A stretch of DNA of 64,000 bases from an uncultured Bacteroidales bacterium (GTDB lineage: Bacteria > Bacteroidota > Bacteroidia > Bacteroidales > Bacteroidaceae), in NCBI GenBank assembly GCA_902779875.1, contig CACZCX010000012.1:1-64000 (forward strand), written 5' to 3'. The stretch's first letter is position 1, and each line of letters starts with the position of its first letter. The notes beneath the pieces are model-generated. The model did not search any database and was not told where the DNA came from. It saw only the letters and a program-made list of their open reading frames with translations. Shown here in pieces: positions 9,795 through 18,052 of the stretch. A program made the translations under genes and the position numbers.

Positions 9795-9870
9795 TGACTT
9801 GTGCGATTCATTTGTTACTCGGAAGGCAAAGATACTGTAAAACGCCGTATCCTCCCCCTTTGGACAGGGC

Positions 9871-9902
9871 AAAAAAAGAACGGCAACCTTTTGGGCTGCC
9901 GT
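9871..9902 (-). terminator. Terminator of rplS
   Basis: A 6-bp stem (9880-9885 with 9897-9902, ACGGCA/TGCCGT) with extra inner pairs is followed on the minus strand by seven T (9871-9877). It lies 22 bases beyond the rplS stop. Confidence 0.75.
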
Positions 9903-9923
9903 CCGTACTGTAATATCCCGGAA

Positions 9924-10283
9924 TCAGGCGTTTGCTCTCTTCTCGCGGATACGGGCCTTCTTACCTGTAAGGTTACGCAGGTAGTAAAGCTTGGCACGAC
10001 GTACCTTACCGATCTTGTTGACCTCAATGCTGTCAATAGCCGGTGAGCTGATGGGGAAGATACGCTCTACACCAACGGTACCTGACATCTTACGAACGGT
10101 GAAACGACGGTTGTCGCCATGGCCGCTGATCTTGATGACTACACCACGATAGAGCTGAATACGCTCCTTGTTACCCTCAACGATACGGTATGCTACGGTT
10201 ACGGTGTCACCTGACTTGAAAGCGGGGAACTTACCCTCGTTACCGGTAGCAAATGCCTGTTCTGCAATTTTGATTAAATCCAT
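9924..10283 (-). CDS. rplS: Ribosomal protein L19
   Basis: A 119-residue L19, located at the 30S-50S interface. The start [11 protein letters not shown] fits the family, and the 9 upstream in-frame codons do not. The conserved core [22 protein letters not shown] and the tail [15 protein letters not shown] are present. It is monocistronic, with a consensus -7 box at 10367-10374 and its own terminator. Confidence 0.96.
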   Translation of the reverse strand: MDLIKIAEQAFATGNEGKFPAFKSGDTVTVAYRIVEGNKERIQLYRGVVIKISGHGDNRRFTVRKMSGTVGVERIFPISSPAIDSIEVNKIGKVRRAKLYYLRNLTGKKARIREKRANA

Positions 10284-10366
10284 TGTTCTGGAAATTTTCA
10301 AGTTTCTCATACGCTAGAGCGACATACCAAGTTACTCTTCCTTGACAGCGATCGCATAAAGCGGCG

Positions 10367-10374
10367 CAAAGATA
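10367..10374 (-). promoter_or_regulatory. -7 box of the rplS promoter
   Basis: TATCTTTG on the minus strand (TAnnTTTG), 84 bases upstream of the L19 start, leaves a leader of about 75 bases. Confidence 0.65.
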
Positions 10375-10435
10375 ACACCTTTTTGTCTTAAGGCCAAAAT
10401 ATTACATGAGAAAAGTTCGATAAGACCGATTGAGC

Positions 10436-11185
10436 CTACTCAAAGTAGAGCGTAAGCACGATCATGCTGTTGCGGGCCCCATCGATAGCGTTACTGTATT
10501 TGAGCATCGAGGCGTCACTCAGGTCAGTCCTTACGGTCTGAAGCACATTGTTGAGTCCAAAGCAGAACTTGAGCTCGGGAATCATCTTGAAGAAGGGATA
10601 GTAGAGATCCAGACCCATACCCACCTCAAACATAAGGTCGGAACGTTTTACAAGCAACTCCTTGCCCTTCTTGACAGTCAGGTCAAAGGTTGGAGCCACG
10701 CCTGCCACGACATACGGGCGGTAGTTATTGAAACGGGCCGCGCTGACCTTGAGGTCAATCGGGATGGACAGATAGGTAGACTTTATATACTGCTCCGCAA
10801 ACCGGCCGGTACGCTGCTCACGGAACACCACCTTCTTGTCGCCGAAATGCATGGTAGGTATGAAACGGACCGACAGCCAGTCATTGGCCTTTAGCTCGCC
10901 CAGTACGCCCACGCTGAAACCCGGAGTATACTCGGGTGCATCGGCATACCAATATTCGGGTATTCCGTTCTGGTTTATATAGGGCAGTCCGTTATTTGCA
11001 AGTGAAATATCCTGAATATTGAGTCCGATGAGAAATCCGTAATGCCACACCCTGTCATCCAGGTAAGGACGGTTCTGAATCTTACGTTCCTGGGCACAGA
11101 GACGCCCTACGCCCCACATCGGGGCGGACAGAACAAGAACGGCAGCCACAACTGCCATCCTCAGTATATCACGGCTTTTAGTCAT
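10436..11185 (-). CDS. porT: PorT-like outer-membrane protein of the type IX secretion system
   Basis: A 249-residue protein with a signal peptide (through about residue 31) and an 8-strand-type barrel body. The features PYLDDRVWHYGFLIGLN near residue 40 and the C-terminal ARNSMIVLTLYFE match PorT-family proteins. PorT is needed for T9SS secretion in Porphyromonas. The gene stands alone between rplS and a divergent ferredoxin gene. The presence of porV, porU and sprA in the same window supports the assignment. A generic PorT-fold outer-membrane barrel remains possible. Confidence 0.75.
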   Translation of the reverse strand: MTKSRDILRMAVVAAVLVLSAPMWGVGRLCAQERKIQNRPYLDDRVWHYGFLIGLNIQDISLANNGLPYINQNGIPEYWYADAPEYTPGFSVGVLGELKANDWLSVRFIPTMHFGDKKVVFREQRTGRFAEQYIKSTYLSIPIDLKVSAARFNNYRPYVVAGVAPTFDLTVKKGKELLVKRSDLMFEVGMGLDLYYPFFKMIPELKFCFGLNNVLQTVRTDLSDASMLKYSNAIDGARNSMIVLTLYFE

Positions 11186-11259
11186 CGGTATAAAAACGAT
11201 GAAACATGAAACTTATTGTAAAAAATGGTTCGTCATTTGGCGGAGTACCTAAAAGTATG

Positions 11260-11267
11260 TATTTTTG
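11260..11267 (+). promoter_or_regulatory. -7 box of the ferredoxin gene
   Basis: TATTTTTG (TAnnTTTG) lies 34 bases upstream of the ferredoxin ATG. Confidence 0.65.
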
Positions 11268-11300
11268 CGCCCGGAAAAACTTTTTAAACACAATACAACT

Positions 11301-11471
11301 ATGGCATACGTAATTAGCGACGATTGCATCGCATGCGGAACTTGCATCGATGAGTGCCCGTCAGAGGCTATCTCAGAGGGCGATAAGTACTCAATCAACC
11401 CTGATCTCTGCGTAGACTGCGGCACATGCGCCGGTGTCTGCCCTTCAGAGGCTATCCACCCGGGAGAATAA
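11301..11471 (+). CDS. 2[4Fe-4S] ferredoxin
   Basis: A 56-residue bacterial-type ferredoxin with two CxxCxxCxxxCP motifs: Cys9/12/15/19 and Cys37/40/43/47. Each set of four ligates a cubane by sharing one Cys with the other half, as in clostridial ferredoxins. It is a soluble low-potential electron carrier, for example for pyruvate:ferredoxin oxidoreductase, although the partner cannot be told from context. The start MAYVISDDC was chosen over a 12-codon extension that overlaps the promoter leader. It is a single-gene unit followed by hairpins. Confidence 0.95.
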   Translation: MAYVISDDCIACGTCIDECPSEAISEGDKYSINPDLCVDCGTCAGVCPSEAIHPGE

Positions 11472-11492
11472 TTCTAAGGTACAAGATAAGAG

Positions 11493-11516
11493 CGGGGGTC
11501 CCATACGGAACCCCCG
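11493..11516 (+). terminator. Terminator hairpin after ferredoxin
   Basis: A 7-bp GC-rich stem (CGGGGGT/ACCCCCG) with a 10-base loop lies 21 bases after the ferredoxin stop. The following T tract is short (TTCTTGT), so the termination call is moderate. Confidence 0.55.
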
Positions 11517-11533
11517 TTCTTGTATATATAAGG

Positions 11534-11559
11534 TACGTCCGCCCCGAAAGGCGGACGTA
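11534..11559. terminator. Terminator hairpin between ferredoxin and aspartate aminotransferase
   Basis: A 10-bp perfect stem TACGTCCGCC/GGCGGACGTA has a 6-base loop. TCTTCTTT follows on the plus strand. It lies 6 bases past the aminotransferase stop and may serve both convergent genes. Confidence 0.6.
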
Positions 11560-11565
11560 TCTTCT

Positions 11566-12759
11566 TTACTTAAGAGCTGCAAGAGCCTCCTTTACTCTGC
11601 GGAAGGCCTCAATAATCTTATCCTCGCTGGTAGCGTAGCTGAAACGGATGCACTCAGGTGAGCCGAATGCGGTACCGCCTACAGTTGCCACATGGCCTAC
11701 CTCGAGCAGGTACATGGCCAGGTCCTCAGCATTGGCTATGACCTTGTCACCGTAACGCTTGCCAAAGTAAGAGTCGCACTTGGGGAACAGATAGAAGGCA
11801 CCCTGAGGATTGTTAACCTCAAAGCCCGGAACCTCCTTGGCAAGTGAGACGATCAGGTCACGACGCTTCTGGAACACCTGACGCATCTTCTCCACATCAT
11901 CCTGAGGACCGTCAAAAGCGACCTGAGCAGCCTTCTGGGCTACAGAACATGTACCGCTTGTATACTGACCCTGCAGCTTGTTGCAAGCCTTTACCAGCCA
12001 GTCGGGACCGGCCATGAAGCCGATACGCCATCCGGTCATGGCATAAGCCTTTGACACGCCGTTGATCACTGCGATACGGTCCTTGAGTTCGGAGAACTGG
12101 GCGAGACTCTGGTGACCGCCGATGAAATTGATGTGCTCATATATCTCATCGGATACGATGAATACATCGGGATACTTGGCCAGAACCTTGGCGATTGACT
12201 CAAGCTCCTCCTTTGTATATACAGAACCTGTAGGATTGGAAGGTGAGCAAATCATCATAGCCTTGGTCTTGGGAGTGATGGCAGCCTCAATCTGAGCAGC
12301 TGTAACCTTGAAGTCCTGCTCAATACCAGCCTTGATAACCACGGGAACACCGCCGGCCAGCTTAACCATCTCAGGATAGCTTACCCAGCAGGGTGAAGGC
12401 AGCAGCACCTCGTCGCCGGGGTTTACGACAGCCATGATCACGTTGCAGAGAGACTGCTTGGCTCCTGTTGACACCAGGATCTGAGTAGGCGCATAATCGA
12501 GGTTGTTCTCACGCTTGAGCTTGTCACTGCAAGCCTTACGGAGCCACATATAACCCGGAACGGGTGAATACTTGGAGTAGTTCTGCTCCACAGCCTCAAT
12601 AGCAGCCTTCTTGACATAGTCAGGAGTATTGAAGTCGGGCTCACCCACACTCATGTTTACAACATCGACACCCTGTGCCGAAAGTTCATTGCTCTTCTGC
12701 AGCATAGCGAAAGTAGCTGATGCCGCGAGTCTGTTGACTCGATCTGAAATCTGTCCCAT
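11566..12759 (-). CDS. aspC: Aspartate aminotransferase (class I, PLP)
   Basis: A 397-residue fold-type I aminotransferase. SDEIYE lies at 203-208, the PLP lysine is Lys237 within GVSKAYAMTGWRIGF, and SPSNPTG precedes them. Family resemblance points to the I-gamma aspartate aminotransferases, interconverting aspartate/oxaloacetate with glutamate/2-oxoglutarate in the cytosol. Substrate range cannot be proven from sequence. The start codon lies 2 bases after the LptF/G-like gene stop, so the two genes are probably co-transcribed. Confidence 0.88.
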   Translation of the reverse strand: MGQISDRVNRLAASATFAMLQKSNELSAQGVDVVNMSVGEPDFNTPDYVKKAAIEAVEQNYSKYSPVPGYMWLRKACSDKLKRENNLDYAPTQILVSTGAKQSLCNVIMAVVNPGDEVLLPSPCWVSYPEMVKLAGGVPVVIKAGIEQDFKVTAAQIEAAITPKTKAMMICSPSNPTGSVYTKEELESIAKVLAKYPDVFIVSDEIYEHINFIGGHQSLAQFSELKDRIAVINGVSKAYAMTGWRIGFMAGPDWLVKACNKLQGQYTSGTCSVAQKAAQVAFDGPQDDVEKMRQVFQKRRDLIVSLAKEVPGFEVNNPQGAFYLFPKCDSYFGKRYGDKVIANAEDLAMYLLEVGHVATVGGTAFGSPECIRFSYATSEDKIIEAFRRVKEALAALK

Positions 12760-12761
12760 TT

Positions 12762-14645
12762 CTATTTAGTTTGTTGTTTTAAATAATCAATTAAGTTCAC
12801 CGCAGCCTGTGATGTCTTGACCATCTGGCGCTTAAGCTTGCGCTGGAACAGCCAAGCCCTGAGTTCGAACAGCAGTCCCACAGGGAACACTATTCCGATA
12901 ATCCTGTTCACCCATTTGTCATTGAAAGGACTCTGCACGCCATGAATCTGCAGCAAAGGTATCTGGTTGAGCATATCCAGTTCCACGCGGTCGCGGCTGT
13001 TACCGAGTTCGGCCACCAACGCCTCAATCTCGCCGTCCAGTTCCTTAAGGTCCGATGTATCCACGCTGCCAAAGAACAGCTTTCCGTAACCGGGGACCGT
13101 ATTGAGTACGGCGGACTGCTCCAGGGCCGATGCGCGGGACTCAATCTCCTCAAGGGTCCTGATGCATTTGGCGCGGTCGGGGTCATCGATCACCACATCC
13201 TTTCTTGTTATATTACGGCTCACCTTGGTTCCGAACCAGTATCGGATGAACTCCAGAATTACGTCAAACTGGAACAGGGTGGAATCACCGTTAGCCTTTA
13301 CCGTAAAGAAAATGCTGAACGGAGCAAGCACCATGACGCTGAACCAGCACCCCACTATACTCCATTCGCCCTCGCGGAACATCTTCTCACCCGATACGTT
13401 CGTGATGTAGAACAGTATGTAGGTGAATACCGATATCAGCACCGGAACGCCCAGACCGCCCTTACGGATGATGGCACCCAGGGGAGCTCCGATAAAGAAG
13501 AATATGAGTACGGAGAGTGAGTTGATGATCTTTCTCATCCACTCTATCCAGTGCTTACGTATGGACCTGTCACCGTAGAACATGTTAGAGCTCTTGATGG
13601 AGAGGTCAGCCACCTGTGTCTGTGCCTTGGTACGCATTGCACTCTTTATATCAACCTGCCTGCTACGGCTCGACACCGCATATACGCTGTCGGCATTGAT
13701 ATAGAGGAACGGAAGTTTGTCATAAGCCGCCGAGTCAGACGCCTGCATACGGTAGGTAGAGAGCGCCGTTACCCTGTATTCATCCCTGTTGCCCAGTCCT
13801 ATGCTGTCCTGGTTGAGTGAAAGGGAGTCTATGGTGTGCTTGATGTCATTCATATTCTTGGTCATGGCCTGCGAGCCGATGAGACCCTCGGGAGCCTGCT
13901 TCAAGCCTGAGTCGAACTCCAGCAGGATATGCTTCTCGCGGAAGCCCTCCCTGCTGTAAGGCTTGCCCCTGCTGTCAACATCCTCCTCCTGACCGAACTG
14001 CTCACCGCTGAACAGATGCAGGTAGAGGTGCTGCTTATCGGCCGTAGTCTCCAGGTAACCGGAGTCAGCCACTATGACGGTCAGATTCTCATAACCGTTC
14101 CTGTGATCATAGATTATCACGTCATAGAGAGTACCCTTGCTGAAATCCTTATGACGCACATACATGTTGAATCCGCTGAGCTGGTTGTAGAACACACCCT
14201 CGGGAATCTCCAGTTCCGGGCTCTTCTCGTTTATGGAGTAGATGGTCGCCAGGAGTTTCTTGGAGGCACGGGGAACCGTGATATTCTGGAAATAGAACGA
14301 TACACCCGCCATGATGAAGGAAAATATCATGACCGGACGCATAACCCTGAGAAGCGGTATGCCTGCCGTCTTCATGGCCAGCAGCTCCAGACGTTCACCA
14401 AAATTACCGAAAGTGATGAGCGATGCCATGAGCACGGCCAGCGGCAACGCCTGAGGCACCAGAGTAAGGCCGAACTGCCAGAAGAACTTGGCTATGACTC
14501 CGAATGAGAGACCCTTACCCACAATATCCTCGGCATAACGCCAGAGCACATTCATCAGGAGCACGAAAAGGCAGATGGCAAACGCCGCCACGAACAGCAG
14601 CAGAAAGCTTTTCAGAATAAAGATATCAAGTCTTTTCGGTCTCAT
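12762..14645 (-). CDS. LptF/LptG family permease (YjgP/YjgQ)
   Basis: A 627-residue inner-membrane protein with three N-terminal helices (starting RLDIFILKSFLLLF, with LVPQALPLAVLMASLI near 75), a long periplasmic beta-jellyroll-like middle, and C-terminal helices including LIFFFIGAPLGAIIRKGGLG. This is the LptF/LptG architecture of the LptB2FG transporter, which extracts LPS from the inner membrane. The extra C-terminal cytosolic segment (about 470-600) is typical of Bacteroidota members. Only one permease is seen here, and its partner may lie elsewhere. Confidence 0.85.
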   Translation of the reverse strand: MRPKRLDIFILKSFLLLFVAAFAICLFVLLMNVLWRYAEDIVGKGLSFGVIAKFFWQFGLTLVPQALPLAVLMASLITFGNFGERLELLAMKTAGIPLLRVMRPVMIFSFIMAGVSFYFQNITVPRASKKLLATIYSINEKSPELEIPEGVFYNQLSGFNMYVRHKDFSKGTLYDVIIYDHRNGYENLTVIVADSGYLETTADKQHLYLHLFSGEQFGQEEDVDSRGKPYSREGFREKHILLEFDSGLKQAPEGLIGSQAMTKNMNDIKHTIDSLSLNQDSIGLGNRDEYRVTALSTYRMQASDSAAYDKLPFLYINADSVYAVSSRSRQVDIKSAMRTKAQTQVADLSIKSSNMFYGDRSIRKHWIEWMRKIINSLSVLIFFFIGAPLGAIIRKGGLGVPVLISVFTYILFYITNVSGEKMFREGEWSIVGCWFSVMVLAPFSIFFTVKANGDSTLFQFDVILEFIRYWFGTKVSRNITRKDVVIDDPDRAKCIRTLEEIESRASALEQSAVLNTVPGYGKLFFGSVDTSDLKELDGEIEALVAELGNSRDRVELDMLNQIPLLQIHGVQSPFNDKWVNRIIGIVFPVGLLFELRAWLFQRKLKRQMVKTSQAAVNLIDYLKQQTK

Positions 14646-14756
14646 TCAAAAGTACAGAAATTTCCAAACTGCGAAGGTACAACATTTGGGCAACTTCTGC
14701 AACTTTAGAGAAGCGTATTGATATTGAAAATATAAAAAGAGGTTACAGAGTGTAAA

Positions 14757-15158
14757 TCACAGGCCGCAACGCCTCAGTGACTCCATGGAAGTATCCCAGA
14801 GGCTGCGTACATCATCCTCTGCCTCAGAGTCGGCAAAATCAGTGATTTGAAGCGAATAGGTCGATGTCAGGTCATTCTTAAGAATGCGGATCTCAAAGAA
14901 AGTCCCGGGATCTTCATCGTCCCAACGAAAGCGGACGTAGGTGTTCTGACGGCAGTTGATCAGCTCGGCCTTGCGGGTCTCATTCTTGCCCCATGTGAAA
15001 CTGAAGGTCTTGCCATCGGACTCGACATTGTCTGCAAACCATGATGTCAGTCCGGGAGCAGTTGCTATCGCTTCCCATATCATAGGTATTGACTGTGAAC
15101 TCAATCCATATTCCAGTATGACCTTAGTCTTGGTCGGTATAGTTTTATCAGTACCCAT
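14757..15158 (-). CDS. START-like / SRPBCC domain protein
   Basis: A 133-residue single-domain protein. The start MGTDKTIPTKTKVILEY fits the family, and the 9 upstream in-frame codons are unlikely. The pattern PGLTSWFADNVE, then FSFTWG and YVRFRWDDEDPGTFFEIRI, is that of the START-like (AHSA1/SRPBCC) family common in Bacteroidetes, which binds hydrophobic ligands in a helix-grip fold. The ligand and function are unknown. It lies 111 bp upstream of the LptF/G gene on the same strand and could share its transcript. Confidence 0.75.
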   Translation of the reverse strand: MGTDKTIPTKTKVILEYGLSSQSIPMIWEAIATAPGLTSWFADNVESDGKTFSFTWGKNETRKAELINCRQNTYVRFRWDDEDPGTFFEIRILKNDLTSTYSLQITDFADSEAEDDVRSLWDTSMESLRRCGL

Positions 15159-15290
15159 AGCATTACATTCTATTGGCGGCACCAAGCGCCACGCTCACCC
15201 CGCCATGTTCTAAATGCAAAGAAATGTAAAAATCACCTATTTTCCAAACATTACCACGACAAAATTCGATAAAAATATGGTGGTTAAAAG

Positions 15291-15321
15291 TTGCAGGTAT
15301 CAAAAAAGGACATTACCTTTG
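15291..15321 (+). promoter_or_regulatory. Promoter of the tRNA gene
   Basis: TTG at 15291-15293, a 20-base spacer, then TACCTTTG at 15314-15321 (TAnnTTTG). The mature tRNA begins 20 bases later. Confidence 0.7.
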
Positions 15322-15340
15322 CACCCGCTTACAGAGCGAT

Positions 15341-15414
15341 GGCGGGATAGCTCAGCTGGTTAGAGCGCATGATTCATAATCATGAGGTCCCCGGTTCAAT
15401 CCCGGGTCCCGCTA
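15341..15414 (+). tRNA. tRNA with CAU anticodon (elongator Met, or Ile2)
   Basis: A full cloverleaf is readable. The acceptor GGCGGGA pairs with TCCCGCT (G1.U72 wobble), then D-arm GCTC/GAGC, anticodon arm CATGA-TTCATAA-TCATG, variable loop AGGTC, T-arm CCCGG-TTCAATC-CCGGG and discriminator A. The anticodon is CAT. The anticodon stem lacks the GGG/CCC pairs of the initiator, so this is either elongator tRNA-Met or a tRNA-Ile decoding AUA after lysidine modification. CCA is not encoded and must be added by the Cca enzyme, whose gene lies at 41906-43336. Confidence 0.92.
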
Positions 15415-15484
15415 CGACGAGGAGAGGTCTGATGACCTCTCCTTTTTTTGTCGTAGCGGGACCCGGGATTGAACCAGGGACCTC
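15384..15484. repeat. Inverted repeat duplicating the tRNA 3' end
   Basis: The left arm 15384-15418 (variable loop, T-arm, acceptor 3' strand and 4-base trailer) is matched in inverted orientation by 15450-15484 with one mismatch in 35. The terminator hairpin lies between the arms, so the whole segment is a near palindrome. The right arm looks like a 3' fragment of a minus-strand tRNA without a 5' half. Confidence 0.9.
15420..15449 (+). terminator. tRNA terminator
   Basis: A 10-bp perfect stem AGGAGAGGTC/GACCTCTCCT has loop TGAT and is followed by seven T. It lies 6 bases after the tRNA. Confidence 0.9.
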
Positions 15485-15650
15485 TGGTCCTTTTTTTAGT
15501 TCGCCACAGCGAACAGGCGGCCTGCCGGCCGCTCTCGCTCGCATACTCGCTTCGCCCCAATACGATTGTACCTGCGTGTGAACCCATATCCGATACCTAC
15601 GGTATCTATTTCCTATCATTTATTAATAATTAAGGTGGGGGAATTGGGAA
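15485..15650. other. Non-coding stretch with two small hairpins
   Basis: The segment holds perfect 6-bp hairpins at 15499-15514 (GTTCGC/GCGAAC, 4-base loop) and 15517-15532 (GCGGCC/GGCCGC, 4-base loop). No gene was recognised. Open frames here contain the antisense-tRNA artefact peptide PGIEPGTS and are not genes. Confidence 0.5.
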
Positions 15651-15656
15651 AAAGTG

Positions 15657-15664
15657 TAATTTTG
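15657..15664 (+). promoter_or_regulatory. -7 box of the pta-ackA operon
   Basis: TAATTTTG (TAnnTTTG), 44 bases upstream of the pta ATG. No convincing -33 element was found. Confidence 0.6.
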
Positions 15665-15707
15665 TGGCGCTTTTGCTAAGTAGAGTTTACAATTTAATAT
15701 AGATTTT

Positions 15708-16721
15708 ATGGAATTGATGGAGCAGATCATTGCGCGTGCCAAGGAAAACAGGCAGCGCATTGTATTGCCTGAGGGCACCGAGGAGCGTACTCTCAAGGCA
15801 GCAGACAAGGTTCTGGCCGACGGTGTGGCAGACCTTATCATTTTAGGTAACAAACAGGAAATTGAGGGACTTGCCTCACAGTGGGGACTCAAGAACATCT
15901 CAAAGGCCACTATCATCGACCCTGAGAACAACCCCAAGAAGGACGAATATGCCAACCTGCTGTTCGAACTCAGAAAGAACAAGGGCATGACCATAGAGGA
16001 GGCACAGAAGAAGGTGCTCGATCCCCTTTACCTGGGTTGCCTCATCATAAAGAGCGGCGATGCCGACGGTCAGCTGGCAGGTGCCCGCAACACCACAGGC
16101 AACGTACTCCGCCCTGCTCTCCAGATAATCAAGACCGCCCCCGGCATCTCAGTCGTATCGGGCGCGTTCATCATGCTCACCAAGACCCCGCAGTACGGTG
16201 AGAACGGAATCATGGTATTCGCAGACTGCGCCGTTACTCCCGTACCCGATGCAGACCAGCTGGCACAGATCGCCGTTGCATCGGCCGGTACCGCAACCGC
16301 AGTCGCCGGATTCGCCGAGCCCCGCGTAGCCATGCTGAGCTTCTCAACCAAGGGTTCAGCCAAGCACGAGGTGGTAGACAAGGTAACCACCGCCCTCCAG
16401 AAGGCTAAGGAACTGGCACCCGACCTCAAGATTGACGGCGAGCTCCAGGCCGATGCAGCCATCGTACCTTCAGTAGGTGCAAGCAAGGCTCCCGGTTCAG
16501 AGATTGCAGGTAAGGCCAACGTACTTGTATTCCCCAACCTCGAGGTAGGCAACATCGCCTATAAGCTGGTTCAGCGCATAGGTAACGCCGAGGCCATCGG
16601 ACCTATCCTCCAGGGTATAGCACGCCCCGTAAACGACCTTTCACGCGGCTGCTCAGTTGATGACGTTTATAAGATGATCGCAGTTACCGCCAACCAGGCC
16701 ATGGCTGCCAAGAAAGCATAA
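15708..16721 (+). CDS. pta: Phosphate acetyltransferase
   Basis: A 337-residue short-form phosphotransacetylase, without the N-terminal DRTGG/CobB-like domains found in E. coli Pta. It converts acetyl-CoA and phosphate to acetyl phosphate and CoA. Conserved blocks are [11 protein letters not shown] near the N-terminus, [20 protein letters not shown] around 125-145, and [14 protein letters not shown] followed by [16 protein letters not shown] near 245-285. It is followed 7 bases later by ackA, the usual acetate/ATP operon of fermentative anaerobes. Confidence 0.96.
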   Translation: MELMEQIIARAKENRQRIVLPEGTEERTLKAADKVLADGVADLIILGNKQEIEGLASQWGLKNISKATIIDPENNPKKDEYANLLFELRKNKGMTIEEAQKKVLDPLYLGCLIIKSGDADGQLAGARNTTGNVLRPALQIIKTAPGISVVSGAFIMLTKTPQYGENGIMVFADCAVTPVPDADQLAQIAVASAGTATAVAGFAEPRVAMLSFSTKGSAKHEVVDKVTTALQKAKELAPDLKIDGELQADAAIVPSVGASKAPGSEIAGKANVLVFPNLEVGNIAYKLVQRIGNAEAIGPILQGIARPVNDLSRGCSVDDVYKMIAVTANQAMAAKKA

Positions 16722-16728
16722 TCACGAT

Positions 16729-17928
16729 ATGAAGATATTGGTTCTTAACTGCGGCAGCTCGTCAATCAAGTACAAGCTGTTTGACATGGACAGCAATGAT
16801 GTCATTGCACAGGGTGGTATAGAGAAAATCGGCATGAAGGGCTCTTTCCTCAAGCTCACTGACAAGAACGGCGAGAAGGTCGTGATCGAGAAGGAGATCC
16901 CCGAGCATACCGTAGGTGTAAAGTTCATATTCGAGATACTTACCGGAAGCCAGTACGGCGTAATCAAGTCACTTGATGAGATCAATGCCGTAGGTCACCG
17001 CATGGTACACGGAGGCGAGAAGTTCAACAAGAGCGTACTGCTCACTCCCGATGTACTCGAGGCATTCGCAGCCTGCAACGACCTGGCTCCCCTGCACAAC
17101 CCCGCAAACCTGAAGGGTGTAAACGCTGTCAGCGAGCTGCTCCCCCAGGTTCCCCAGGTTGGTGTGTTCGATACAGCCTTCCATCAGACAATGCCCGACT
17201 ACGCTTATCTGTACGCCATCCCCTACGAGCTCTATGAGAAGTACGGTGTACGCCGCTACGGATTCCACGGAACATCACACCGTTTTGTATCGGGCGAGAT
17301 ATGCAAGTATCTGGGCATCAAGGCCGAGGGTTCCAAGATCATCACCTGCCATATCGGTAACGGCGGTTCAATCACAGCCGTAAAGGATGGCAAGAGCGTT
17401 GACACCACCATGGGTCTCACTCCTCTGGAGGGCATCATGATGGGTACCCGCAGCGGAGACATTGACGCAGGTGCCGTTACATTCCTTATGGAGAAAGAGG
17501 GACTGGACAGCACAGGCATGTCAAACCTTCTGAACAAGAAGTCAGGTCTGCTCGGTATCTCAGGCGCATCGAGCGATATGCGTGAGGTTACAGCATCCAT
17601 GGAGGCCGGCAACGAGCGTGCCGCCCTGGCCAAGAAGATGTACTCATACCGCATCAAGAAATACATCGGCGCATTCGCTGCTGCAATGGGCGGCGTTGAC
17701 GTAGTCGTATTCACCGGCGGCGTGGGCGAGAACCGTCACGAGATACGCGAGGCTGTCTGCGAGGATATGGAGTTCCTGGGCATAAAGCTCGACAAGGAGC
17801 AGAATGCCAAGATCATGTTCGGCAAGGACGGAATCATATCCACTCCCGACTCAAAGGTAAAGGTGGTTGTGCTGCCGACCGATGAGGAGCTGATGATTGC
17901 GCAAGATACCAAGGCGCTGGTAAATTGA
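16729..17928 (+). CDS. ackA: Acetate kinase
   Basis: A 399-residue full-length acetate kinase of the ASKHA fold. It makes ATP and acetate from acetyl phosphate supplied by Pta. Motifs are the N-terminal VLNCGSSSIKYKLF, GHRMVHGGEKF near 89-99, YGFHGTSH, and TCHIGNGGS (phosphate-binding) near 205. The C-terminal VVFTGGVGENRHEIR lies near 325. The stop codon lies inside the first unit of a heptanucleotide repeat array (17924-17954). Confidence 0.97.
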   Translation: MKILVLNCGSSSIKYKLFDMDSNDVIAQGGIEKIGMKGSFLKLTDKNGEKVVIEKEIPEHTVGVKFIFEILTGSQYGVIKSLDEINAVGHRMVHGGEKFNKSVLLTPDVLEAFAACNDLAPLHNPANLKGVNAVSELLPQVPQVGVFDTAFHQTMPDYAYLYAIPYELYEKYGVRRYGFHGTSHRFVSGEICKYLGIKAEGSKIITCHIGNGGSITAVKDGKSVDTTMGLTPLEGIMMGTRSGDIDAGAVTFLMEKEGLDSTGMSNLLNKKSGLLGISGASSDMREVTASMEAGNERAALAKKMYSYRIKKYIGAFAAAMGGVDVVVFTGGVGENRHEIREAVCEDMEFLGIKLDKEQNAKIMFGKDGIISTPDSKVKVVVLPTDEELMIAQDTKALVN

Positions 17929-17954
17929 GAATTGAGAATTGAGAATTGAGAATT
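17924..17954. repeat. Perfect ATTGAGA x4 repeat (left arm)
   Basis: Four perfect copies of ATTGAGA plus ATT, 31 bases, begin on the ackA stop codon. The exact reverse complement lies at 18022-18052. The two arrays bracket the intergenic terminator. Confidence 0.9.
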
Positions 17955-17956
17955 AT

Positions 17957-17990
17957 AAAAAAGGCTCGGAGTTTTCCGAGCCTTTTTTAA
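17957..17990. terminator. Bidirectional terminator ackA / lpxH
   Basis: A 10-bp perfect stem AAGGCTCGGA/TCCGAGCCTT has a 4-base loop, an A run on the left and six T on the right. It serves two convergent operons. Confidence 0.88.
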
Positions 17991-18021
17991 TGTCGCGGGT
18001 TTTACGCAGGTCCTGCGCATC

Positions 18022-18052
18022 AATTCTCAATTCTCAATTCTCAATTCTCAAT
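18022..18052. repeat. Perfect ATTGAGA x4 repeat (inverted right arm)
   Basis: AAT plus four copies of TCTCAAT, the exact inverted copy of 17924-17954. Its last base is also the first base of the lpxH stop codon, read on the minus strand. Confidence 0.9.

Noticed and set aside
11230..11300. 12-codon N-terminal extension of the ferredoxin
   Set aside because: It overlaps the promoter region, and the MAYVISDDC start matches bacterial ferredoxins.
15369..15619. Open frames on both strands with a PGIEPGTS-type peptide
   Set aside because: These are the well-known translation of tRNA T-arm sequence in the antisense frame; they lie on the tRNA and its inverted copy.
17924..18052. CRISPR-like array
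   Set aside because: The units are 7-base tandem copies without unique spacers and there are no cas genes.
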